The notes under the pieces are model-generated. The model searched no databases, had not been told where the DNA came from, and saw only the letters and a list, made by a program, of their open reading frames with translations. A program made the translations under genes and the position numbers. A stretch of DNA of 64,000 nucleotides from the NCBI RefSeq assembly GCF_001669775.1, contig NZ_LXWK01000011.1, forward strand, positions 806,001 to 870,000, in the 5' to 3' direction. The DNA is from Rheinheimera sp. SA_1. Its GTDB lineage: Bacteria > Pseudomonadota > Gammaproteobacteria > Enterobacterales > Alteromonadaceae. Of this stretch, positions 8,828 to 18,002 are shown piece after piece. The stretch's first letter is position 1, and every line of letters begins with the position of its first letter.

Positions 8828-9283
8828 TTATTCAGACGCGGCTGCCTTTTCACGCATTTTATGGCGCATTTTTGCTTTGCGCTCATCCAATTTAGCTTGT
8901 TGTTCCGGCGTTAACACTGCGCGTAACTGGTGTTGGAATTTCAACTGCGAAACTTCCATTTCGAGGCGTTTGGCTTGTTGTTTTTCCAGTAACACCCGCA
9001 CTCCGGCTTCATCAAAAGTAGGCGCCTGCAATAAAGTTCTTAACTCTTCACGACTTTCTGCAACTACTGCCTTATCCGGCATGGTCTGACGATGCGCCGC
9101 AGTTAACTGCTCAATTTGTGCTTTTTGCGCGTCCGTTAGATCCAACCCTTTAAACATTTTCATGCCATGCATGTGATGCATACCATGTTTATGCCCTTCC
9201 CTATCACCAGCAAAAGCAGGCATCGTCGCACTCACCATTAATACCGAACTTAAAATTGCTGCCATCAGATTAAATTTTTTCAT
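8828..9283 (-). CDS. cpxP: Spy/CpxP-family periplasmic stress protein
   Basis: This 151-residue protein has a signal peptide (about 1-25, ending AFA-GD), a His/Met-rich stretch (HKHGMHHMHGMKM) and the two family LTxxQ-type motifs, LTDAQ and LTPEQ. Such proteins bind misfolded envelope proteins; CpxP also dampens CpxA. The His/Met cluster suggests metal binding. It is divergent from cpxR-cpxA with a CpxR box between, the E. coli arrangement, which is why I prefer cpxP to spy. It ends at a strong terminator. Confidence 0.88.
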   Translation of the reverse strand: MKKFNLMAAILSSVLMVSATMPAFAGDREGHKHGMHHMHGMKMFKGLDLTDAQKAQIEQLTAAHRQTMPDKAVVAESREELRTLLQAPTFDEAGVRVLLEKQQAKRLEMEVSQLKFQHQLRAVLTPEQQAKLDERKAKMRHKMREKAAASE

Positions 9284-9409
9284 CGTCGTTACCCCAATTG
9301 TTGTGGACTGTCTGTTGTTAACTGACTGTCATCATCCGCTGCACTCAGCTGGACTAAACAGCGATGAAACAAGCATACTCTGCACAATGCAAAGCAACGC
9401 CAAGCGCGG

Positions 9410-9425
9410 GTAAAGGTTGTGTAAA
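9410..9425. promoter_or_regulatory. CpxR box between cpxP and cpxR
   Basis: GTAAA-GGTTGT-GTAAA is a direct repeat of the CpxR recognition half-site with a six-base spacer, within the accepted 4-8 range. It lies 126 bases upstream of cpxP and 78 bases upstream of cpxR, so it may serve both directions and give autoregulation. Confidence 0.75.
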
Positions 9426-9503
9426 GAGCCTTGTCGCAATATGTCGTCGATTTACACTGACAACAATTTACCCTGGCACCCTACCTGCCGCCGGAGATCA
9501 GAA

Positions 9504-10208
9504 GTGAGTAGTCAACGGATCCTGTTAATCGATGATGACAACGAATTAAGCCAGCTGGTCAACGACTATCTGACGCTGGACGGCTTTAGTCTGGACGTCG
9601 CCGCCGATGGCGTCAGCGGACTGGAACGGGCGCAAAGTGGTTTATATCAACTGATTTTGCTGGACGTGATGTTACCCGGGCTTGATGGCTTGTCATTGCT
9701 ACGTCAATTAAGGCAGTCGAGTTATTGCCCGGTGTTGATGCTGACAGCGCGGGGTGATGACATCGACCGCATTGTCGGACTGGAACTTGGCGCCGACGAT
9801 TATCTGGCGAAACCTTTTAATCCGCGGGAACTCAGTGCCAGGGTGCGGGCAATCTTACGCCGGGTCGAACTGGCACAGCAGCAAAGCGTCAACCCGGTTG
9901 CAGCACCACTGCTGGAATTGAATCAGGTACAGTTGAATCGGCAGAACCGCCAGGTCTGGTGTCTGGGTCTGCAGGTGGTGTTGACCGCCACCGAATTTCA
10001 AATTCTGGATTATCTGATGAGCCATGCCGGTCAGGTGATTACCAAAGAAGATCTGAGTAAAGCAGTGCTCGGCCGGGCGTTGCAGCAATATGATCGCAGC
10101 CTGGATATGCATATCAGTAACATCCGTAAAAAACTGGCAGGTTGTGATCCCGCTGAAAAAATTCAGACCTTACGCGGTAGTGGTTATTTATTTCTGGAGC
10201 AGGCATGA
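9504..10208 (+). CDS. cpxR: Envelope-stress response regulator CpxR
   Basis: This OmpR-type response regulator has 234 residues, close to E. coli CpxR (232). The receiver domain has acidic pocket DDD (10-12), phosphorylation site Asp54 (LLDVMLPG) and Lys in YLAKPF. The C-terminal winged helix is at about 135-230 (LTATEFQILDYLM, RSLDMHISNIRKKL). The GTG at 9504 follows GGAG with seven bases between; earlier in-frame starts would add an unrelated tail and overlap the promoter. It overlaps cpxA by four bases. CpxP opposite and the CpxR box support the assignment. Confidence 0.95.
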   Translation: MSSQRILLIDDDNELSQLVNDYLTLDGFSLDVAADGVSGLERAQSGLYQLILLDVMLPGLDGLSLLRQLRQSSYCPVLMLTARGDDIDRIVGLELGADDYLAKPFNPRELSARVRAILRRVELAQQQSVNPVAAPLLELNQVQLNRQNRQVWCLGLQVVLTATEFQILDYLMSHAGQVITKEDLSKAVLGRALQQYDRSLDMHISNIRKKLAGCDPAEKIQTLRGSGYLFLEQA

Positions 10209-11578
10209 AGTTTGGTGGTCTGAACCCATTTCGCTTGTTGGCATTTCGGATTTTCGCCTGGTTCTGGCTGGTGTTATTGCTGACGCTCGGCGGCGCCTGG
10301 TTGCTGGCGCGCGGCTTGAGCGACGACACCGAAATTCGCCGGTTGCCACACGGTATCGTCGAACAGCTCGAACCTTTGCTGAAATCGCTATACAAAGCCG
10401 ATTCAATTGAAGAGCTGGCAGCACGGATCAACCGCCGGGATCGCAATCGCTGGCTGATTGTTGAGCCTGAACAAAATCAGGTGCTCAATAGCGACATCTT
10501 GCCCAGAAACTTTAACCAAAAATGGCTGACCGAGCTTTCACAATTAAATCGGCCACGCTTACTCATTCACCGTAAAACCGTATTGGCCGGGCCTTTTTTA
10601 GTCCAATTTAAAGGCCAGCAACTGGCGTTGTATCAACTTAGGCCTAGACCACAATCGCCAGGGCTCGACTTAATGTCATTACCCGATTATCTGCTGCCAG
10701 CCCTATTGGTGTTAGTCTCCGCCCTCGCCAGCTTTATTCTGGCTTTAACCATCACCAAACCTTTGCGGCTATTACAGCAAAAAAATCTCGATTTTGCCGG
10801 CGGGGATTTAACGGCAAGAGCCGATGCACCAGCCAGACGAAATGATGAAATAGGTGAACTCAGTCGCGGTTTTAACTTAATGGCGGCGAAAATCGGCGAT
10901 TTACTGCAAAACCAACAGCGGCTGTTGCGTGATGTGTCGCATGAATTACGCTCACCACTGACCCGCGCTCAACTAGCGATTGCGCTGGAGCAACGTCAGG
11001 GTGGCGGCGCACAGTTGCCACGTTTGCAACAGGAACTAGAGCGGGTTGATCAACTGCTTGGCGAATTATTAACCTTCAGCCGACTTGATGCCGGTCAATA
11101 CCAACTACAGCGTCAAGATGTTGATTTATATGATCTTATTGAAGAGATTATTGCGGTAAATCAACTGGAAGCTGATCAAAAGCAGTTGCAGATTACATTA
11201 CAGGGTCTGAACCCCTGCCCGCTATTTATCGAACCCAAATTGCTGGCCCGCGCCATTGAAAACGTACTGCGGAATGCCATTAAATATAGCCCGGACAAGG
11301 CGAAAATTAGCTTTGTGTTGTCGCAATCCGCCACTGCCACCATGCTTGCCATTGCGGATCAAGGGCCAGGTATCCCGGCTGATAGTCTGGAACAAATCTT
11401 TGCGCCCTTTTACCGGGTGTCAGACAGCCGCAATAGCCAAACTGGCGGCACTGGGCTAGGTCTGGCGATTGCAGCGCAGGTGGTGCGGCAACATGGTGGC
11501 CAGATTTTCGCCAGTCTACCGGATACCGGTGGGCTTTGTATCACCCTCACCCTACCGCACCGGATAGCAACGGCATGA
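10205..11578 (+). CDS. cpxA: Envelope-stress sensor kinase CpxA
   Basis: This inner-membrane histidine kinase of 457 residues has its first membrane helix at about 14-36, a periplasmic sensor region at about 37-160, a second helix at about 162-183, HAMP at 184-237, phosphoacceptor His246 in VSHELRSPLTR, and an ATPase domain with N box (NVLRNAIKYSP), DQGPGIP and GGTGLGLAI. Its ATG overlaps the cpxR stop (ATGA). Its stop overlaps the next gene, so cpxR, cpxA and the lysophospholipase gene form a translationally coupled operon. Confidence 0.95.
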   Translation: MKFGGLNPFRLLAFRIFAWFWLVLLLTLGGAWLLARGLSDDTEIRRLPHGIVEQLEPLLKSLYKADSIEELAARINRRDRNRWLIVEPEQNQVLNSDILPRNFNQKWLTELSQLNRPRLLIHRKTVLAGPFLVQFKGQQLALYQLRPRPQSPGLDLMSLPDYLLPALLVLVSALASFILALTITKPLRLLQQKNLDFAGGDLTARADAPARRNDEIGELSRGFNLMAAKIGDLLQNQQRLLRDVSHELRSPLTRAQLAIALEQRQGGGAQLPRLQQELERVDQLLGELLTFSRLDAGQYQLQRQDVDLYDLIEEIIAVNQLEADQKQLQITLQGLNPCPLFIEPKLLARAIENVLRNAIKYSPDKAKISFVLSQSATATMLAIADQGPGIPADSLEQIFAPFYRVSDSRNSQTGGTGLGLAIAAQVVRQHGGQIFASLPDTGGLCITLTLPHRIATA

Positions 11579-12654
11579 TGCAATGGCCTGAATTTAAAGC
11601 ACAATTCTTCGGTACCGATTTTGCCAGTGGCCGTGCAACACTGGCGCTGGCCGAGCTCTGGCAACAGGCTACTCACGGCACATTTGATAGTGTCAGCAAG
11701 CTTAGCCGCCACCACGCAACCTCAAACCGGCTGCAACTGCATTACAGCTATTGGCAACCCGAGTCCGCTACCGCTGCTTTAGTGCTGATCCCGGGACGGA
11801 TTGAAGCCGGGCATAAGTATCTGGAACTGATTAACGAAGCACTGCTCGCTGGCTATCAGGTGTATGTGCTGGATCATCAGGGACAAGGCGCTTCAGAACG
11901 GCTTGATAGCCAAAGCCAGATTGGTGATGTGCGGGATTTTGATGATTATGTGGCTGATCTGGCGAACTTTATTCAGCAAATCATCAAGCCAAAAACCAAC
12001 CTACCGCTGCTGGCATTGGCTCACTCGATGGGTGGTGGGATTTTGTGCCGTTACCTTCAACAAGAGCGGCAGCAAGAAATGCAACAACAACCACACCATG
12101 GTGTAGCTGCAGCAATCTTTTGTTCGCCGATGTGGGGTATTCCAACCCATCCTTTACCACACGCCTTGGCTTTGCCGCTGAGTCGAGTGGTAAGTCAGCT
12201 CAATCAGCGGTGTAGTCAGCAAAGTTGGTATATTCCAGGACAAGGCCCTTATCAAGACCGGCCATTTGCCAACAACGATTTAAGCCAGTGTGTCGAACGA
12301 TATCAGTGGTTTCGATCGTTATATCAGCAGTTCCCGGCGTATCAGCTCGGCGGTATTAGTTGGCGCTGGTTGGCTCAGGCATTGACGGCTTGCCAACAGA
12401 TGCAAAAAGGCCCTGCCCCACAATTACCTTGTTTATTGTTGCAAGCAGGTGCGGATCAGGTGGTGGATAATGCCGCGCAAACAAAGCTGTGGCAGCGGTT
12501 TAGTCAAAGTTCTGACTGGCCAACAGCCTTATCAGCGCAGCACCTGCTGGCCGATGCACGGCATGAAATCCTCTTTGAAACGGATGAGATTCGCGTACTT
12601 GCGCTGTCAAAGATCAATCAGTTTTTACAGAAGTTACCGGTTACTGGCAGCTGA
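11575..12654 (+). CDS. pldB: Lysophospholipase/monoglyceride lipase-like hydrolase (PldB family)
   Basis: This 359-residue alpha/beta hydrolase of the Hydrolase_4 (PldB, lysophospholipase L2) type has an oxyanion-side VLIPGRIEAGHKY, then LDHQGQGASERL, the nucleophile elbow ALAHSMGGGI, a late Asp in LQAGADQVVDN and a His in LADARHEILFE. It should cleave lysophospholipids or monoacylglycerols. The start codon overlaps the cpxA stop as ATGA. A second ATG follows directly and could be used instead. Coupling to cpxRA is unlike E. coli and suggests a role in membrane-lipid repair during envelope stress (inference). Confidence 0.85.
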   Translation: MMQWPEFKAQFFGTDFASGRATLALAELWQQATHGTFDSVSKLSRHHATSNRLQLHYSYWQPESATAALVLIPGRIEAGHKYLELINEALLAGYQVYVLDHQGQGASERLDSQSQIGDVRDFDDYVADLANFIQQIIKPKTNLPLLALAHSMGGGILCRYLQQERQQEMQQQPHHGVAAAIFCSPMWGIPTHPLPHALALPLSRVVSQLNQRCSQQSWYIPGQGPYQDRPFANNDLSQCVERYQWFRSLYQQFPAYQLGGISWRWLAQALTACQQMQKGPAPQLPCLLLQAGADQVVDNAAQTKLWQRFSQSSDWPTALSAQHLLADARHEILFETDEIRVLALSKINQFLQKLPVTGS

Positions 12655-12660
12655 CTGGGT

Positions 12661-13611
12661 TTATCCAGAAACAGCTTGCGTTGCCAGTAGCGGATATTCC
12701 GCCTGCGTCACTGCAGATGCCGGATCAGCATGAATAATCACTTCAGCATTGCTGAACAAGGCGGCAATCTTCAGCTCAGCCTCATCGACGATATCGTGCG
12801 CCAGCACCAGCGATAACTCGTCCGGCAGCACTAACCGCAATTGCACAAAAACTTTGGGTCCTGCCTGGCGGGTGCGAAGCTGATCCACCGCCAACACCTG
12901 TGGCAATGGCTGCAACGTATCGACAATTAACTGCCGCTGCTCACTGGTTAATTCCTGATCTAACAGATGTTTCAGACTTTCCCGCGCCAGTTGTAAGGCG
13001 TTCCAGAATAAATACAGCGCAATCAATGCTGCCATCACCGCGTCGGCCCACAACACACTGTTGGCCACTAAAAACAGCGCCAAAATCACTGCCGCATTCA
13101 TCAGAATATCGCCGCGATAGTGCGCCGAATCGGCTTTGACGGCTAATGAGTCAGTGCGTCTGATCACAAATCTTTGCACCAGCACCAACATAATGGTTAA
13201 AGCGGTACACAATACCGTCAGCCAGATCCCGTTAGAAAGTGCGGCTATAGGCTCCGGGCTGTGATAACGACTGACCCCCTGATAAAACAACAACACAGCA
13301 GCACCGGTTAAAAATGCCGCCTGAAATAACGCCATCACCGCTTCCATTTTGCCGTGACCAAAGCGGTGATCGGCATCGGCGGGTTTTAGCGCATACCGTA
13401 AAGCGGCGAAATTTAACAGCGACACCAGCACGTCCAGCAACGCATCCATAAAGGACGCAAGTGCGGCAGCGGCGTTGGTCATCACTGCAGCTGTCAGTTT
13501 CAACAGCACAATCAGCACCGCGACTCCAAGCGTCAGAAAGCCAGAGCGCCGAACCCATTTGGCATAGTCCGCCTGGGCAGTGTCGGTGGCTGACAGTAGT
13601 TGCTTTGACAT
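12661..13611 (-). CDS. fieF: Cation-efflux pump FieF (cation diffusion facilitator)
   Basis: This 316-residue inner-membrane Zn/Fe antiporter has six predicted helices. The transport site appears as MDALLD and HYRGD (the FieF DxxxD/HxxxD pattern), with HRFGHGKMEA between helices 2 and 3 and a C-terminal cytoplasmic metal-binding domain ending in HADP. The ATG has GGAG five bases upstream. It converges on the pldB-like gene with six bases between stops. In E. coli fieF also lies beside cpxP/cpxRA, so this is conserved synteny. Confidence 0.95.
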   Translation of the reverse strand: MSKQLLSATDTAQADYAKWVRRSGFLTLGVAVLIVLLKLTAAVMTNAAAALASFMDALLDVLVSLLNFAALRYALKPADADHRFGHGKMEAVMALFQAAFLTGAAVLLFYQGVSRYHSPEPIAALSNGIWLTVLCTALTIMLVLVQRFVIRRTDSLAVKADSAHYRGDILMNAAVILALFLVANSVLWADAVMAALIALYLFWNALQLARESLKHLLDQELTSEQRQLIVDTLQPLPQVLAVDQLRTRQAGPKVFVQLRLVLPDELSLVLAHDIVDEAELKIAALFSNAEVIIHADPASAVTQAEYPLLATQAVSG

Positions 13612-13635
13612 GGAGTCTCCTTGAATTGGTTGACG

Positions 13636-14100
13636 TTAAACTGCGCCGGCAAACCCTTGCTGACGCCAGGCTTCATAGCTAATGATGGCCACCGCATTGG
13701 CCAGATTTAAACTGCGTGCATCCGGCATCATCGGAATACGAATTTTTAGCTCGCTGGCAATTGCGTCCCGCACTGCATCCGGTAAACCATGGGTTTCTGA
13801 ACCAAACAACAGTACATCATCTGGTAAATACAGCACATCAGTATGCGGCCGACTGCCTTTGGTGGTACAGGCGATAATCCGCCGCCCCGCCATCGCCTGC
13901 TCAAACGCGGCGTAATTAGCATGGCGGGTAACGTTGGCTAAATCATGATAATCAAGCCCGGCGCGGCGCAGCTTTTTTTCTTCAAAATCAAAACCCAGGG
14001 GTTCAATTAAATGCAGGCTGCAACCATTGTTGGCAGCCAGACGAATAATATTGCCGCAATTTGGCGCAATTTTGGGTTCGAACAAGGCAATGTGAAACAT
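13636..14100 (-). CDS. trmL: tRNA (cytidine/uridine-34-2'-O)-methyltransferase TrmL
   Basis: This 154-residue SpoU-family enzyme (SPOUT knot) methylates the ribose at the wobble position of two tRNA-Leu species. Motif 1 is [13 protein letters not shown], motif 2 [11 protein letters not shown] and motif 3 [18 protein letters not shown]. Its length matches E. coli TrmL (157). It lies 24 bases downstream of fieF on the same strand in the opposite order of transcription, and probably has its own promoter in 14101-14136. Confidence 0.96.
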   Translation of the reverse strand: MFHIALFEPKIAPNCGNIIRLAANNGCSLHLIEPLGFDFEEKKLRRAGLDYHDLANVTRHANYAAFEQAMAGRRIIACTTKGSRPHTDVLYLPDDVLLFGSETHGLPDAVRDAIASELKIRIPMMPDARSLNLANAVAIISYEAWRQQGFAGAV

Positions 14101-14136
14101 AAGCTCATTTCAGAATATTCACAGGAAGCCGCATTA

Positions 14137-14257
14137 TATACCCAAAATCATTGAAGATGCGGAATGGCCACGGTGGAACCGCGGCAACTGAACGAATCTG
14201 GAACGCCAGTTCGTGAAGGAGGCCAACAACCCCGCAACTTCAAGGATTACGGGGATA
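14137..14257. repeat. Long palindromic intergenic repeat, copy A (121 bp)
   Basis: The left end TATACCCAAAATCATTGAAG and the reverse complement of the right end, TATCCCCGTAATCCTTGAAG, form an imperfect terminal inverted repeat of about 26 bases. Inside are ATGGCCACGGTGGAACCGCG, TGGAACGCCAG and CAACAACCCCGCA, all shared with copy B at 32331-32500. It lies between trmL and the GGDEF-EAL gene. It encodes no protein and would fold into one long hairpin as RNA. Confidence 0.85.
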
Positions 14258-14383
14258 TCGAAAACTGCTGGTGGGCGCAGTAGGCCAGTTTTTTGCAAAT
14301 CACTTTCGCTACAAACTGGCGGTTTTTATTGTCCAGCCTATAATTTCGGGACAACCTTGTGACAACGGAATGCAGGACTTCAG

Positions 14384-16165
14384 ATGGAAACATTCGGCGG
14401 TTGGCTCTGGCTTCTGACAACAACTTATGGTTTATGGCTGTTACCTTTGTTAGCCGGAGTCTGGTGGTATCGCCAGCGCCAACTGCAACCAACGCCGCAT
14501 ACCCTCAGTCTGGATGTATTTTTTCAGCGCTTAGCGTGCCCGGCCTGGTTTGCGGATGAACATTTTCAATTACGTCAGTGTAATCAGGCCATGGCCAATT
14601 TTCACTGGCCAACCGGGCTGCGGCCGCAGCTATTTAGCAGTCGTCAATGCTTGCAAAGTGCCTGGCCGGATATTCAGGCCGAACTACAGCAGAATCAAAG
14701 CTGGCAAGGCGTGGTCTGGATGCCCACGGCAACGGCCCCCCGCGCGCTGCAACTGAATATCACCCCGCTGACCCGTCATCAGCCCGGCTATTACTTGATT
14801 GTGCAACAGGACATCAGCGAACAGCAGCAGCAACAATCGGAGCTGCAACAATTAAGTACCCACGACGCACTGACAGGCGTGTCGAACCGGACCTTGTGGC
14901 TGGCGCAACTTGAACCCGTGTTGCAACAATGCCGTAATGCCCAGCAACATTTTGCCATTTTACTGTTGGAACTGACTGAACTGGAGCAAATCCGTCAGCA
15001 ATTCGGCATGACCAAAGCGAGGCAATTTGAACAATGGATAGCACAGCAGTTGCAGCACCATTTACCGGCAGGTGCCAGTCTGGGTCAGTTTACCGATCGT
15101 CGTTTTGCGGTGTTATTAACGGCACAACATTGCCAGCAGACGCCGGAAGCAGCCAGCCTGCAAATTGCCCGGCAGTTACAACTGGCAGTGCATGGTCCTT
15201 GCCCGCTGGATGATTTTGATTTAATTGGCCAATGTGCCATTGGGGTCGCGCTGTTTCCTCAAGGTGGCGAAGATGTCGAGACCTTGCTGCAACATGCCGA
15301 CTGGGCGTTGCAACAAAGTTTGTTACAACAGCCATCGATTTTCCTGTGGCAACAATCCGGGCAAGCAGACGTCGCAGATGCAACATTGGCTGAAGAGCTA
15401 CAATACGGCCTCAAGCAATATCAGTTTGAACTGTATTTTCAGGGCTGTTACCAGTTACATGACAAACACCTGCTGGCAATCGACGTACAATTAGCCTGGC
15501 ACTCGCCCAGCCGCGGTTTATTGTGGCTGCCGCAATTTAAAGCGGCGGCTGAACAAAGCCATTTACTGCTGGCGCTGGAACGCTGGCGTTTTTCGCAGTT
15601 ATGTCAGCAAATCTGGCAATGGCGACAACAAGGTTGCCAGTTGCCAAAATTCCGGCTGGAAATGTCGACGCTGCAGCTGCAACAACCGGATTTATTACCC
15701 TATTTATTACATCATCTGCAGGAATGGCAACTGCAACCGGAATTGCTGCAATTGCTGATCAATGAGCAATACTGGCTGCAACAACCAGGCATGGCGATTA
15801 TTCAGCTACAGGCATTAAAACAAGCTGGTTTTAGTTTAATTTGGCAGGATTTTGGTAAAGGGCACACCGCGCTGGCATTATTGGCCGAAAATTTCTGGTC
15901 AGAAGTCATGCTGGCTGATTCGTTGATTGACGATCTGGAATTTCAGGACAACCAGCGCAACATCTGCGCCAGCCTAATCCGGCTTGCCAGTTACCATCAG
16001 TTAACGCTGACAGCACAAGGCATCGACAATGAAATGCAAGGGTATTTATTGCACGTGATGGGTTGTTTGTCCGGACAAGGTTCGTTGTTTGATCAGCCAA
16101 AAACCGCTGGGCAAATTTCTGCACGTTTTGTTCTGGAGCCGCAAAAAATCAGCCAGGCAAGTTAA
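14384..16165 (+). CDS. Degenerate GGDEF-EAL protein with PAS-like region
   Basis: This 593-residue protein has one N-terminal membrane helix (about 7-26), a PAS-like segment (about 45-145), a GGDEF-fold domain (about 155-320, starting LTGVSNRTLWLAQLE) and an EAL-fold domain (about 335-580). The GGDEF signature is replaced by TDRRF and the EAL signature by DVQLAW. The usual DDFGTG loop reads QDFGKG. Both active sites therefore appear dead, so it should not make or degrade cyclic di-GMP and may instead bind it or act through protein contacts. It is extremely rich in Gln and Leu. The ATG at 14384 follows a GGACTTCAG-type site. Confidence 0.85.
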   Translation: METFGGWLWLLTTTYGLWLLPLLAGVWWYRQRQLQPTPHTLSLDVFFQRLACPAWFADEHFQLRQCNQAMANFHWPTGLRPQLFSSRQCLQSAWPDIQAELQQNQSWQGVVWMPTATAPRALQLNITPLTRHQPGYYLIVQQDISEQQQQQSELQQLSTHDALTGVSNRTLWLAQLEPVLQQCRNAQQHFAILLLELTELEQIRQQFGMTKARQFEQWIAQQLQHHLPAGASLGQFTDRRFAVLLTAQHCQQTPEAASLQIARQLQLAVHGPCPLDDFDLIGQCAIGVALFPQGGEDVETLLQHADWALQQSLLQQPSIFLWQQSGQADVADATLAEELQYGLKQYQFELYFQGCYQLHDKHLLAIDVQLAWHSPSRGLLWLPQFKAAAEQSHLLLALERWRFSQLCQQIWQWRQQGCQLPKFRLEMSTLQLQQPDLLPYLLHHLQEWQLQPELLQLLINEQYWLQQPGMAIIQLQALKQAGFSLIWQDFGKGHTALALLAENFWSEVMLADSLIDDLEFQDNQRNICASLIRLASYHQLTLTAQGIDNEMQGYLLHVMGCLSGQGSLFDQPKTAGQISARFVLEPQKISQAS

Positions 16166-16199
16166 CCAAAGGTGTTGCTGCTACTGTTAAGCAACAACT

Positions 16200-17198
16200 T
16201 TATTCGTCACGCTTTTCGCGGCCGAGTAAATCAATGGCTGCTAAACGGGCGTCTTTGCCTTGATACAACACCTGATAAATTTGTTCGGTGATCGGCATTT
16301 CTACGCCGACACGAGCTGCCAGATTAAACACCTCTTTGGCATTACGATAACCTTCCACCACTTGACCGATACTGGCCATTGCAGCTTCGACACCAGCGCC
16401 CTGTCCGAGTAACAGACCAAATCGACGATTTCTCGACTGGTTATCGGTACAGGTCAACACTAAATCGCCTAAACCTGCCATGCCCATAAAGGTTTCTTTT
16501 TGCGCACCAAGGGCACATCCTAAACGGCACATTTCCGCTAGTCCGCGGGTAATCAGCGCCGTGCGGGCATTGGCACCAAAACCAATGCCATCGGCCATAC
16601 CAGCACCTATTGCAATGACGTTTTTCACGGCGCCGCCTAATTGCACGCCAATAAAATCTGGATTGGTGTAGACCCGGAAGGTCCGGCCACAATGCAGCAG
16701 ATCGGATAACACGGTAATAAATTCGTTGTCAGTTGAAGACAAGGAAATTGCAGTAGGTAACCCTAATGCCAGCTCTTTGGCAAAGGTCGGCCCTGACAAT
16801 ACTGCCAGCGACACATCATCACCGAGAATATCGCGGGCTACGTCCTGCAATAACCGACCGGTATCAGGTTCCAAACCTTTGGTTGCCCAAGCCACCCGGG
16901 CATGCGGCAACAAATAAGGTTTAATTTGTTTTAAGGTGTCAGCAAAGGCATGGCTCGGCACCACCACCAGAATATTTTGACTGGCTTTCACCGCTTCGAT
17001 TAAATCGGCAGTGACTTCCAGAGTGTCTGGCAGGCGAATTTCCGGCAGATATTTATGGTTTATTCTGTCGGTTTGCATCGCCGCCACGTCTTGCAGACTG
17101 CGACCCCACAACAAGGTGTGGTGACCGTTTCGCGCCAGACAGATTGCCAGCGCAGTGCCGTACGATCCGGCACCTAAAACTGTGATTGCCGCAGTCAT
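16200..17198 (-). CDS. gpsA: Glycerol-3-phosphate dehydrogenase [NAD(P)+]
   Basis: This cytoplasmic enzyme reduces dihydroxyacetone phosphate to sn-glycerol-3-phosphate, the backbone for phospholipids. The 332-residue product opens with the Rossmann loop [12 protein letters not shown], then has VVVPSHAF, the LSGPTFAKE motif, catalytic lysine in [13 protein letters not shown] and the substrate motif GNARTA-like [14 protein letters not shown]. The ATG at 17198 puts the nucleotide loop at residue 7; a longer frame upstream overlaps secB. It is the last gene of yibN-grxC-secB-gpsA, 16 bases behind secB. Confidence 0.97.
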   Translation of the reverse strand: MTAAITVLGAGSYGTALAICLARNGHHTLLWGRSLQDVAAMQTDRINHKYLPEIRLPDTLEVTADLIEAVKASQNILVVVPSHAFADTLKQIKPYLLPHARVAWATKGLEPDTGRLLQDVARDILGDDVSLAVLSGPTFAKELALGLPTAISLSSTDNEFITVLSDLLHCGRTFRVYTNPDFIGVQLGGAVKNVIAIGAGMADGIGFGANARTALITRGLAEMCRLGCALGAQKETFMGMAGLGDLVLTCTDNQSRNRRFGLLLGQGAGVEAAMASIGQVVEGYRNAKEVFNLAARVGVEMPITEQIYQVLYQGKDARLAAIDLLGREKRDE

Positions 17199-17214
17199 AG
17201 CAGACGCCGCAGAC

Positions 17215-17697
17215 TTAGTTTGGCAGCTGAGCTTGCGCTTCAGCCTGACGCTGTTGCACATATTGTGCGAACAGAGCATCGAAATTCACTGGTGCCAGGT
17301 TTAACTGTGGGAAAGTACCACGGTTGACCAGACTTGATACGGCTTCGCGAGCATATGGGAACAGGATGTTCGGGCAGAATGCCGCTAACATATGTGCCAT
17401 TTGGGCATCGCTGACCACAGGAACAGAGAAAATGCCCGCTTGTTGCACTTCACATAAAAAGGCTGTTTCTTCGCCAATAGTGGCGGTAACAGTTAATGAT
17501 AACACCACTTCAAAAGTACTGTCGTCGAGCTTTTCACTGCGGGTATCCAGATCCAGTTTTACTTCTGGTTGCCAGTCTTTGCGGAAAATCGCTGGGGAAT
17601 TTGGCGCTTCAAAAGAAATGTCTTTAACATAAATGCGCTGAATTGCGAATTGCACTTGTTGCTCGTCGGCAACTGCATTGATTTGTTCGTCGGCCAT
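17215..17697 (-). CDS. secB: Protein-export chaperone SecB
   Basis: This tetrameric cytosolic chaperone keeps exported proteins unfolded and hands them to SecA. The 160-residue product has the family core [32 protein letters not shown] and the [11 protein letters not shown]...[14 protein letters not shown] segment. The ATG has AGGA seven bases upstream. It lies between grxC and gpsA, as in E. coli. Confidence 0.98.
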   Translation of the reverse strand: MADEQINAVADEQQVQFAIQRIYVKDISFEAPNSPAIFRKDWQPEVKLDLDTRSEKLDDSTFEVVLSLTVTATIGEETAFLCEVQQAGIFSVPVVSDAQMAHMLAAFCPNILFPYAREAVSSLVNRGTFPQLNLAPVNFDALFAQYVQQRQAEAQAQLPN

Positions 17698-17727
17698 GAT
17701 AAATCCTAACTGATAATTTGATTGTAA

Positions 17728-17988
17728 TTAGCGAAGCAGAGTGTCCAGTTTTCCCTGCGCATCTAGCGCATGAAGGTCGTCACAGCCACCAATATGTTGA
17801 TCATTAATAAAAATCTGCGGCACCGTACTGCGCCCGCCCGATTTTTCAATCATCTCTGGGCGCAATTCCGGCTGTTGGTCAATGCTGACCTCCAGAAACT
17901 GCACCCCTTTTGCCGTTAATAAGGCTTTTGCGCGAACACAATACGGGCAATAGGCTTTAGTGTAAATAGTGACGCTGGCTGCACTCAT
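17728..17988 (-). CDS. grxC: Glutaredoxin 3
   Basis: This 86-residue thioltransferase uses glutathione to reduce protein disulfides and mixed disulfides. It has the redox site CPYC, the cis-proline loop STVPQIFI and the glutathione-binding GGCDDLHAL. The ATG at 17988 is preferred over the adjacent TTG at 17991. It sits in the yibN-grxC-secB-gpsA operon. Confidence 0.97.
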   Translation of the reverse strand: MSAASVTIYTKAYCPYCVRAKALLTAKGVQFLEVSIDQQPELRPEMIEKSGGRSTVPQIFINDQHIGGCDDLHALDAQGKLDTLLR

Positions 17989-18002
17989 CAAGGCGGTTCC
18001 TG

